From: Curvularia sp. ZM96
Taxonomy: Eukaryota > Ascomycota > Dothideomycetes > Pleosporales > Pleosporaceae
Length of the DNA: 64,000 nt
Reading direction: 5' to 3'
NCBI GenBank assembly: GCA_022457065.1
Contig: JAJGBQ010000002.1
Location: forward strand, 2,852,001-2,916,000
Notes under the pieces: model-generated
What the model saw: only the letters and a program-made list of their open reading frames with translations
Database searches by the model: none
Told to the model about the DNA's origin: nothing
Shown: positions 56,105-64,000 of the stretch, piece by piece
Position numbering within the stretch: position 1 is the stretch's first letter
Layout of the letters: every line of letters begins with the position of its first letter
Translations under genes and position numbers: made by a program

Positions 56105-56499
56105 TCCCGTGCTCATTCGAGCCCACAGGTTGCTCGAGGGCTTCCTTAGACTCTCCAGCAAAGATGTCGGAAGTGTCCACAGCTCAACACGCATGCTCGG
56201 GTAGACTGGCGCCAAGAGCTTTGACATATTCCGCAACCTGGGTTTAAACCCATTCACGATTACAATCAACAGCATCGATGAGCTTATAAAGCATCGGCAT
56301 AAGGCCGCACTAAAGCTTCACGAAGATTGTCTACGGCATTACCACGCCAACCCTCCTCTAGATGTAGATCTAGCAACTCTTAACGGCGTTATTGATGCTC
56401 TTAAAGAGTACAGCTGCAAGCATCCAGAGGAGATACCGCATGTTCTCAGTCAGCTCAACATGCGTGCGTGAGTGGATTGGCGCAGCACATGGGAAACAA

Positions 56500-56948
56500 A
56501 GTAAAGATGTTACGTTGTTGAGGTCTACTTACCTCTTTTATGGTCTGGGTCTGGCCTAAGAGTGTCTTGCATAGCGCATGGATCTCGGCAGCCATACAGC
56601 AGAGGTGCATCCTATGGTATACTATATGGGCAACTGCCCAATACCAGAAGCTTTCGCAGCTTGTAGACAAGGAGGAGGCTATGGAAGAGCTCCCATTCCT
56701 CCCACTGATCCTAGTTCTCGGATCAGATTGGACCTTTCTTGCTGCAACAAGAAAGAATAAAACCACAGTAAGTTTACTACTCTACAATATCTTGAATAGC
56801 TACTCACAGTATACAGCATTGGCTCAACAATCACACCAGCAGGCATGTACGCACTAGTAGCGTGCCTCCAGCATCTCGACAAATGGGCGTTAGAAGTGTA
56901 TAAGCCCTGGTTCGAGACTAACGTCGTGGATATTTTACTGCAGAAGTA
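56500..56948 (+). pseudogene. Decayed PD-(D/E)XK family copy (first)
   Basis: Corresponds to the C-terminal half of the gene at 29.0 kb: IWATAQYQKLSQLVDKEEAM, ELPFLPLILVLGSDWTFLAA, then in another frame GSTITPAGMYALVACLQHLD and WALEVYKPWFETNVVDILLQ. A frame change occurs between the two parts near 56,815. The N-terminal half is missing. Confidence 0.7.
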
Positions 56949-56949
56949 A

Positions 56950-57290
56950 CCACTATGGGAGGAACTTGGGCGGCTTCGCATCTCAACAAGCTGCACGCCC
57001 TGAGTCCCGGATGCTTGGCAAGTCTGCCTTTCCTACCGCTACTCCTAGTTTAAGGACATGAGTGGGAGTTTCTGGCCGTCACCAAAAAATGGACGAGATA
57101 CGGTTGGTTCACCGCTTTTAGAATATTATAACCAGTATCTCACAGTGTACAGTACTTTGGGACATGATCTCCATTGGCACGACGAGCAGAGCCTTGGACG
57201 CATATGCGCTAATCGTTGCACTGCAGCGACTAGGCCAGTGGGTTGACGAGGATTACCGCAAGTGGTGGGATTACAATGTCGCTTGAGATA
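56950..57290 (+). pseudogene. Decayed PD-(D/E)XK family copy (second)
   Basis: A second, shorter relic in tandem with the first: TWAASHLNKLHALSPGCLAS, LPFLPLLLV, a stop, GHEWEFLAVTKKW, and after an intron-like gap VLWDMISIGTTSRALDAYAL and VALQRLGQWVDEDYRKWW. In-frame stops and a lost 5' half show it is non-functional. Confidence 0.7.
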
Positions 57291-57580
57291 GTAGAGATAC
57301 TGGCTACTTTGCGAAGGATTTCAGCAGGAAAGAACGGTACAGTGAGGTCGTTTATATAGCAATGAGGCAACTACAGAGGTGTAGAAAAGGTACTGGATAG
57401 CAGGCAGTTGGCTGCACCGAGTAACATCAATATGATCTCATAGTATATTCTAATCACTTCGTTCTTTGTTCTTAAACACACAACCGAGAAAAGCCCTTCC
57501 ACCCAGACTTCGATAGCGATCTTGTACTGCGATAATTTCCAGAAACCCCCAAAAAAGCATACACAACAACGAAGCAAAAA

Positions 57581-57698
57581 CATACGACAGCGGGGATTCG
57601 CCAGTGGTCACCCACCTGACTACTAGTCCGCCGGTCGAAGGATTAACGTGTGGGGATCGAACGGGACCCAGTTAGAGACTTCGCCTATGGTCGTATGT
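57581..57698 (-). rRNA. 5S ribosomal RNA
   Basis: A 118-nt minus-strand unit beginning ACATACGACCATAGG and ending CCCGCTGTCGTATG. The box-C region GGTGGGTGACCACTGGCGAA is the hallmark of 5S rRNA. Helix I closes ACATACGAC with GTCGTATG. Helix II pairs GGCGAAG with CTTCGACC around the usual bulge, helices IV and V close as in other fungi, and a TTTTT run follows directly as a Pol III terminator. The helix II and box-A region sequence looks unlike the common fungal 5S I remember, but pairing is kept, so a functional variant is more likely than a pseudogene. Single dispersed copies are normal in filamentous ascomycetes. Confidence 0.82.
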
Positions 57699-57743
57699 GG
57701 AAGAAAGGACGATGATATTCGTATATATTTACAGATAGTACAG

Positions 57744-60268
57744 CTAGCTCAAGAAACCGCGCGAGGCGTTGCGGGTTCGCTCAGCAGTAAAGATCTCAAG
57801 TCGCACACCGCAGAGCACGACTTGCATGCGTCGGACATCGCTGTCGACGTCGGGAGGCAGGGGCTCGACGCGGATGCGCCAGTGGGCACGTTTGAGCGTC
57901 CATTCAACCTCTGGATCCTGCTCGTCGGCGCGAAGATGCGAAGCGTCATAATCTTGCTTATCTCCGCCCCATAACCAAGTACCGTTGGAATTGGTTCGAC
58001 GGATGCCAATGCGCCCGGTGTTACTGTCCACGTCCAGTTCTGCGGGTGAGCCGTCGACTTCAAGAGCGCAGTCGGTCTCGAGGCGCACGCGAACGCGGCG
58101 ATCGCTAACGCCGGAGTTGGCGGGGCTGACTGGCTGCGCTGCGACGCCCCCGCCGGATTGAAGGTACATGAGGCCTAGGGGTTGTGTAGGTGGCAGGCCC
58201 ATCTTCGAGGCTACGACGGAGAAGAGAGACGTAACACGCGCGAGAGTTGAATTGTGGAACGTTGCGCGGAATTCGACTTCTGGTGGACCGCCTTGCGGAG
58301 CCTTGGGGGTTGACCAGGGGAGGAACAACGATGTCGACTCGGTTGTGGAGATCTCGAGAATTAGGATATTGCTATTCGCATGGTCGTCGGTGTAGGGACG
58401 TGCATACGAGACGTATCCCGCTCGCGAGACGGCGCTACTACTAGCATTTGAAGGTGCTGGGCTGGAAACCTTGTTCATAGGGCCTGGGGACACATTGATC
58501 GACTGTGCACCGTTCACTGATCCGGCATCCGATTCGGAGGTCTTATCGGCGATGAAGGAGACACCCGACTGGCGAATGTCTTCGAGGCGAACTAGGATCT
58601 CAGACTGCTGGCGCCGCAGGTTGTACGAGATTTCACAAGGTATAAGCTTTTGCTCAAGCCCCTTGAGGTGGAAATAACGTGCGTCTCTGAGCAGTCGAGA
58701 TCGATGCTCACTGTTCCGGATCTCTACATTGTAGCCTTGTAATAATTGTATCAGTTCATTAAAGGTCTCTCCATTTCTATTCGGTACTGAGGGCGGTTTG
58801 ATAGATGGCGGGCGGAGCAGCGCATCGCGATCCAGTCCCGGGAATGCTTCTGAGGGCGTTGAGAAGAAATGTGCGAATCCTAGTGAGAAAAAGTTGGGGC
58901 TGTCCCCGGGGGCGGAGAAGAGATCGCGGGGTATCTGGAAAGGGACACCTCCTATCCGCACAAAGATGTCCGTACCAAACAGCTGTTTGGTAAGTCGGGG
59001 TACTGACACCGTTAGCTTGTATCTTGTGCGCTGTTCATGGATGAGCTCACGTGAGTAGAACTGCGCATCAGCATATAATTTTACGAAATGCTCGCCATCT
59101 TTCGGGGTGATGTGGTAGCCCTGTAGATGCAACGCAATGTCGCGGAATGTATCAGGGTCACGGTCGATATATAAGGTCCTCACGTCGCCAGCCCGACCTC
59201 CGTTGTCGTGTAGCTGCTGGCCGAAAAAATGGGAAAAGTATGAGGGTGCTCTAATAGTCTTAGCTGACCGGCCTCGAGTGGGCATCTTATAGTTGGTGCA
59301 TGCTTACCATCCGACGAGAGAGATGCCCCAGACAGCCTGAATAGCTCTGAACCAATTTGTATGGGAAAAACCTTCCCCGCAGGTAGCATGTCTGGTCCAC
59401 CAGGCGCATCCTGTATCTTTCTTGGCATTGAGACATCGATGACTCTGCCCTGCGGCCCTGTACCCTTGCTCTGTTCCTTGCGCCGCTCGACTTGTGTGTT
59501 TTCTCGCGACGCTGGCTGCGGTGCGGGTTCGCTGGGCGTGGGAGGCGCTGCGGTACGTGTTGTTGTCGCTGTCAGTGCACGTACGTCCACTGGGGCCGAT
59601 ATAGTGGGCGATGAAGCTGACGCATCTGACGATTTCCGTGATTTGTTGGGGCGCTTCGGTGGGTGCTCTACAACTCCGCCACCAGCTTGAGACACAGCTG
59701 AAGATGGCTCCGAATCAAGTTTTCTCTTCATGCTCGTCTGGACGACTGGCTTTGGCTGTTGCTGCGATCGAGGAGGCGGGGGCTGTGGAGACGATGAGAC
59801 CTGGCTTTGCGGAGCGTTTGGTGTTGGCGCTCTGTTCTGTTGCTGCTGCTGGAAAGCTTGAAATGCGGAATCGACAGTAGTGACTGGAAGCGGGATGCTG
59901 AAATCGTTGGTAGGATTCACTTGATTCTGAAACTCCTGAACCAGTTCGCCTTGGGGTTCATAGTGGTTGGTAAAGTCGGTAAAGTCGAGCGAGTTGGTCC
60001 AGTCCCAGCCAGCGTGCGCCGCCGAAGGACTGAAATGGAGACCCGTAAACTGGCCGGGAGCTACTTGGTGTTGTTGAGCAACGTAGTCGCGGTAGACCGC
60101 GGAGGCGTCATAGCCTTGCGCCTGGCTTGTAGCCTCGGTTGCGCTTGTGTCCTGATCAGCATTGTAGCTGTTGTACGGCTGCTGTGGATACTGCTGCGAT
60201 CCTCCACCTGCTTGGTCAGAGGTTTGAAATGCGAAATCTCCAGAGTTTGCGCTTGGACGGTCGGACAT
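57744..60268 (-). CDS. Tandem BTB/T1-domain protein
   Basis: An 821-residue protein with two successive potassium-channel-tetramerisation-type (T1/BTB-like) modules. Exons are 60268-59308 and 59248-57744; the 59-nt intron ends ATTAGAG and the join restores SGASLSSDAPSYFSHFF in the first domain. Domain 1 runs from VFPIQIGSELFRLSG (about residue 303) to YADAQFYSRELI; domain 2 starts at DIFVRIGGVPFQIPRDLF (about residue 410) and ends with LLRDARYFHLKGLEQKLI. Both contain the F-x-L..YLxG-Y-type helix (DIALHLQGYHI and ELIQLLQGYNV). The first 300 residues are Gln/Ser/Pro-rich with KRKLDSE and KRPNKSRKS basic clusters. A beta-rich C-terminus carries WLWGGDKQDYDASHLRADEQ. A nuclear regulatory role is inferred only. 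Confidence 0.85.
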
Positions 60269-61022
60269 TGGCTAGCCACACCCAGGCAATCGCCTCGTAG
60301 TGTCGAGCGACAGGTGGCCTAGGTGCAGAAACCAGTTATGTGCGCTGGACGACTGGAGGTGCTGATGGATCGCTGAGTAAGGTCTTTGTGATGGGCAGCT
60401 TCCGGAGCCAGTACTGGATTCGGGTTGGCGTTGGAACGGGCCTGACGTTAGTGACAGCCGAGCGGTTCGAGGGGACAGACGCTTGTTCGAGACGGCCAAT
60501 TTCACGAGCGACGTCGCGGATATATAAAGATGCGCGTTGTGTGCCAGCAAAGACGTCCCAGCCATCTGCGCGTAATCATTACCTTGTAGTGCGGGCCATG
60601 GCCGCTCGCGCGAGTCAATGCTGCTGCACATCATCAACCTTTGACTGGACGCCTGAAGTCCGCCCCCAATCTGCACACCGTCTAGTGATGGAGTTGAGGC
60701 TGACTGTTCCCTGGGTCGCAAGCGGGTGCGGAAACATGGACGGAAGGAGACAGACATGCTGACGTGAGATGCTTCTGTGTCACGTCGGCGCTGTTTTTGA
60801 ACATGTGTCTGTTCTAGGAGTGACTGGACCAACGTTCGTCGTTTACAGCCAGCTCCACGAAGCTGCTACTGAAGAGGCTCGCTTGCTTCATATACCTATC
60901 AAAGCGGCGATATAGGTGTGATGCGCATTACACACTAAGGTGGTTGCATATAAAAGACGCTGTATACACCAGGGCCCTGTGGCCGTTTGAACCGAATTAC
61001 CCTCCATGTTCCCTACACACTC
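60269..61022. promoter_or_regulatory. Upstream region of the BTB gene and 3' side of GST
   Basis: 754 bp. The half near 60,268 is the BTB-gene promoter; the half near 61,022 is GST 3' sequence. Open frames here have no domain. Confidence 0.4.
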
Positions 61023-62068
61023 CTAAAATTTGGCGTCGCTGAACGGAACATACTTTTCCTTGCTAGCCTCCTCCACTCTCTTAGCCGCTCTCTTGTACGC
61101 ATCCCTCTCCTGTAGTCTTCTCATGTACTTGTACAGATTTGGGTAGCTTGTCTCGCTCAATGGTACGCGCTGGCAGCCACCCTCGAGCGCAAAGTGAATC
61201 ATGATGTCTGCTGCGGTAATGCTGGAACCGCAGAAGAACTCCCCTTTAGAAGGAGATTTCATAAGGTAATCTTCCAGGAAATCGAAATGCAGCTTGATCT
61301 CAGGGTTCACAAAGGAACTGTCGACTTTGGAAGCGACGCCGCCAGTGATGGGCTTGAGGAAGAAGGGGACAGGGGCGTTCTTGATGCCTGAAAGTTGTCA
61401 GCATGATGCAATTTGGGGAGAGAATTCAACAAGCACTTACTACCAGTGACAAGAGCAAGGATTAAGACTGTGAAGAGACTGCCTTCGGTGTAGTCCATAA
61501 GGAACTATGGTGGACAGTTAGCCATGCTCTCAGAATCACGTGACATAGCTGCGGCGAAAAGGTAGCGGTATTCACAGCAGCACCAAACTCCGCTTGTTCT
61601 TCAATGAAGCCATAGACGCCAGAAAATTGAATACTGGATAACCCACCTTGTATCTCATCCACTCCTCGGTCTCTGCACCAAGCACGCCCTCCTGTCCTTC
61701 GGGATACCTCGTAGGAACCAACTGTTTGCCAAAATGGTCACAAATGTACTCCATGATAGTCTCACTCTCGGCAATGACGATATCCTTCTCAGAGTTGGCC
61801 GGCCGAATCGTAACAGCTGGAGATTTTCCCAAAGGATGGACGGCCTTGAGGTCGGGGCCTGCGCGCTTGTTGGCATCGCGCATGTAAACTTTGATATTGT
61901 ATTCGAGGTTGAGCTCCTCCAAAAGCCAGACGATGCGCTGGCCGCGGGACTTGTTCAGCCTGCAGTGGCATTAGATCTACGGTTGAGGCATCCGGTGCGG
62001 ATGAGATTGCGCCGCGGTCTTTCTACGCACCAATGGACCGTAATGGTCGCTCCTTGTTGGTTCGCCAT
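61023..62068 (-). CDS. Glutathione S-transferase
   Basis: A 259-residue cytosolic GST. Four exons: 62068-62031, 61959-61647, 61504-61441 and 61387-61023; introns 71, 142 and 53 nt. Junctions give ATITVHWLNKSRGQRIVWLL, EEWMRYKFLMDYTEGSLF and LALVTGSIKNAPVPFFLKP. The thioredoxin-like domain has LNKSRGQRIVWLLEELNLEY with the Ser-Arg of fungal GSTs, LGKSPAVTI with the cis-Pro, and ESETIMEYICDHFG with the Glu-Ser glutathione-binding pair. The alpha-helical domain runs to the C-terminus (GGCQRVPLSETSYPNLYKYM), with FCGSSITAADIMIHFALEGG. Typical roles are conjugation and stress tolerance; the substrate is unknown. The second intron is long for this window. Confidence 0.9.
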
Positions 62069-62729
62069 TCTCTCAATTGCACTTGGTGAGGGATAGATCT
62101 GGTGATTGTCGCTGGTGTTTTGAAGCAGGGTAAGCTGATAACACAGGGAAAGTCGTTGATGTTTATACGATTTCTACGATTTCACCGAGGCTTGTCAACA
62201 AGCTCATCGAGATTTCGTCACATGTTCCGGCGCTCCGCCCATCAAGGGTAGTCTGCCCGTATAAGAGGGGGCGTTAGTGTCAAACCCTAGATGCTCCGAC
62301 GAAATGTATGTCTGCCCCGATCATACGGTAAAGACCATGGCTTCGTACAAGGGGGCAATCTATCGGAGTATTTTACATGCACGGAAGCATACAACAACGA
62401 GATGCCGACATGCCGCACTGTGAAGATGGAAACTCTCGGAAGCAGGTTACCGGTCACAGCCACAACGATAATCTAGCGGAAAACATACAATATACGCATT
62501 GCGGTCGGCCTACATGTGCGAAGTAGTTCTCCGATGTCATGTGATTTAACAATTGCGGTTGTCGACAGGAAACTGAGTAATCTGTAATCCACTTGTTCCT
62601 CGCCTGGTGCAGCGCGAAAATGCCAAGACTGGACGGCGCTTGCCGCCTCCGCCGACCTCATCGCATGCGTACCTCCAGTCACAAGCTCACCAACCGCGCT
62701 CTCCAACACAACGCGCAAAGTCCGCAAAT
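62069..62729. promoter_or_regulatory. Divergent region between GST and complex I subunit gene
   Basis: 661 bp separating two divergent start codons. It carries both promoters. The word TATATACGC lies about 230 bp upstream of the plus-strand start. No gene is supported. Confidence 0.4.
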
Positions 62730-63243
62730 ATGCAGCCTACATTCCGCAGGATGGCGGGTCACAACCACGGCAGTAAGTTTCTCGCCCGAAAGAGACGTGT
62801 GAGAGGCGCAATGGCTAACCACAACGACAGTGATCCACGCGGATCCCGCCATTATCAAATGGGCCAGTACGTTCACCCCACCAAAGCCTACGATCCGGTC
62901 ATTCCCTTGAGAAAATACAAGCGCGGATTTGATATAGTAGCTCCGAGGATGGGAGGGCGATCCGGGCGCTAGGAGCAATGGATGGATTGCGATACTGACG
63001 GTGGGCAGACATGACCGTGAACCGTCACAAATACTTCCGCTGGACACGACGAACAGCTTGGCTCACTTTTGCTTACGTTGTCCTGGTACCCGGAATGCTG
63101 GGCACGGCCGGATACATGACTGAGGTGAGTGAGCCATGCGCACAGCTTGCGGCATGGGGATGGCAAAGGAGAGGCTGACTTCAGAATAGGGCAAGTGGGA
63201 CATGCGTGGCAAGCGAAGGGGTGACCTCATCTCTGAGTTTTAA
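62730..63243 (+). CDS. Complex I accessory subunit (NDUFB4-like, 6.6 kDa type)
   Basis: An 82-residue mitochondrial inner-membrane protein of NADH:ubiquinone oxidoreductase. Four exons: 62730-62772, 62831-62866, 63009-63124 and 63190-63243; introns 58, 142 and 65 nt. The spliced protein reads MAGHNHGMIHADPAIIKWAN and then NRHKYFRWTRRTAWLTFAYV with VLVPGMLGTAGYMTEGK and RGKRRGDLISEF at the end. The RYKYFRWTPRTAW and RGKRRGDL motifs are those of the fungal subunit. A single membrane helix (TAWLTFAYVVLVPGMLGTAG) is visible. Two in-frame starts exist: 62730, first ATG, and 62751 with the better context; the latter gives 75 residues. Confidence 0.8.
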
Positions 63244-63794
63244 ATATTCGACTGCAGAGAGACAAGACTTGATGCTAAGAGAGTATGTAGAAATAACACG
63301 GCATTGCGATTAGCGTCCAAGGGCATGACTTGAGTGCGCCAGACTTACCTTTGACTCTTCTTGATATTCAGATAGCACTATGCAATCTTTGTGTTAAATC
63401 GTCTATGTGCTGACCCAGACCTGCAAGGAAGTTGATAGCAAGGGGAGGGATATACAAACAATAAAGTCAGGCTCGACAACTATACATATGATATGAGCGA
63501 GCATGAAATACAAACAACCAAAGAGGATGGCATTTGCAAGAAAATTATAAGATAGCGAGTAACTCTCGACGAAAGCCGGGTCCATACAAACTCACCAAGA
63601 TCTCAAAGGTATATCTAGGTAAAAGAGTGTCCAATTATTCCCACGCTATTGCTAGCTCTGTCTATTCTAAAATTCTAAATCGCATGATCCAAATGAATGT
63701 CCATGTACAAAGGAAATCTAATCTATATCCACCATAACAATCTATCCTCTGTCCCAGCCAACCCTCAATCACCACGTATCACCGTTACACCATC
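63244..63794. other. Convergent 3' region
   Basis: It lies between the complex I subunit stop codon and the stop codon of the partial minus-strand gene. AT-leaning 3' untranslated sequence; no gene or repeat is supported. Confidence 0.4.
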
Positions 63795-64000
63795 CTAATG
63801 TCCGCTCGGAGCCGCAGGATGCGCACCAGCAGGCGAGGGTGAAGGCTTGTGCTCCGCCTCGAAGGGAATACCGCATCTCTTAGCACAGCTCTCAACAATG
63901 CTCGTAAAGTCGCTCGTAAGTGTGGGCCTAAGTCCCTTAATCTGCTGTGGGGTCAAAAACTCAGAGTAGCCCGTGCTAGCCTGGAGCACCTCATCAGGTG
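63795..64000 (-). CDS. Unknown protein, C-terminal part only
   Basis: The 3' end of a gene that continues beyond the window. The last 67 codons are open to the edge and read PDEVLQASTGYSEFLTPQQI, GLRPTLTSDFTSIVESCAKR and CGIPFEAEHKPSPSPAGAHP, ending in SGH and a stop at 63,795. The helical acidic pattern followed by a Pro/Ala/His tail suggests a complete last exon. The family is not recognisable from this fragment. Confidence 0.55.
   Translation of the reverse strand, partial: PDEVLQASTGYSEFLTPQQIKGLRPTLTSDFTSIVESCAKRCGIPFEAEHKPSPSPAGAHPAAPSGH

Noticed and set aside
60272..60832. 186-codon minus-strand frame upstream of the BTB gene
   Set aside because: No ATG at a sensible place, no domain, and it covers the expected promoter. 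It could at most be an untranslated leader.
1..64000. CRISPR arrays, bacterial operons, riboswitches, secondary-metabolite cluster
   Set aside because: None seen. The short regularly spaced repeats at 41.1 and 47.4 kb are too diverged and too few to be an array, and no polyketide or peptide synthase, terpene cyclase or cluster regulator set is present.

Overview
This is filamentous ascomycete nuclear DNA. The basis is gene-dense but monocistronic layout, short introns (mostly 46-75 nt) with GTRNGT donors and CTAAC-type branch sites, and protein families typical of Pezizomycotina (EthD, fungal MFS, fungal APH kinases, GPI cupredoxin, fungal PD-(D/E)XK). The flavour of several proteins suggests Dothideomycetes, probably Pleosporales; that is an inference, not a search result.

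Layout. 0.36-3.3 kb: a bZIP transcription factor and a 63-residue membrane microprotein. 4.7-6.5 kb: a PAN/apple-like GPI-tail protein and an EthD protein. 7.5-14.4 kb: the SF3b subunit RSE1 and the ribosome-biogenesis gene SDA1, divergent from one 454-bp promoter region. 14.9-18.2 kb: a disordered basic protein and an aminoglycoside-phosphotransferase-like kinase. 18.8-19.8 kb: relics of a cytochrome P450. 20.9-28.2 kb: mitochondrial phosphate carrier MIR1, then the pre-mRNA 3'-end endonuclease YSH1 divergent from TAF4. 29.0-30.4 kb: a PD-(D/E)XK-family protein. 32.6-33.1 kb: a tail-anchored protein with two PPxY motifs. 34.1-36.4 kb: an HSPA12-type Hsp70. 37.1-39.0 kb: an MFS transporter. 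39-44.6 kb: a gene-poor stretch carrying a dispersed ~60-bp repeat. 44.6-50.5 kb: MIF-domain protein, CENP-X/MHF2 and a GPI cupredoxin. 50.7-52.4 kb: a doubtful Cys-rich frame and a catalytically dead E2 (UEV-like). 52.5-57.3 kb: a decayed island with a MITE-like element, a broken SNF2 helicase and two broken PD-(D/E)XK copies. 57.58 kb: a 5S rRNA gene. 57.7-63.2 kb: a tandem-BTB protein, a glutathione transferase and a complex I accessory subunit. The window ends inside one more minus-strand gene.

Most of the window is housekeeping: splicing (RSE1), mRNA cleavage (YSH1), Pol II initiation (TAF4), 60S biogenesis (SDA1), mitochondrial transport and respiration (MIR1, complex I) and kinetochore/DNA repair (CENP-X). 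The lineage-specific material sits in the breaks between these genes.

The points most worth a second look are a YSH1 intron that can only be read with a 3' CG end, the dispersed ~60-bp repeat family, the cysteine-less E2, the tail-anchored PPxY protein, and the decayed SNF2/nuclease island. Gene models were spliced by hand from frame continuity, splice consensus and remembered family sequences. All coordinates follow from base counting, but no alignment was run.
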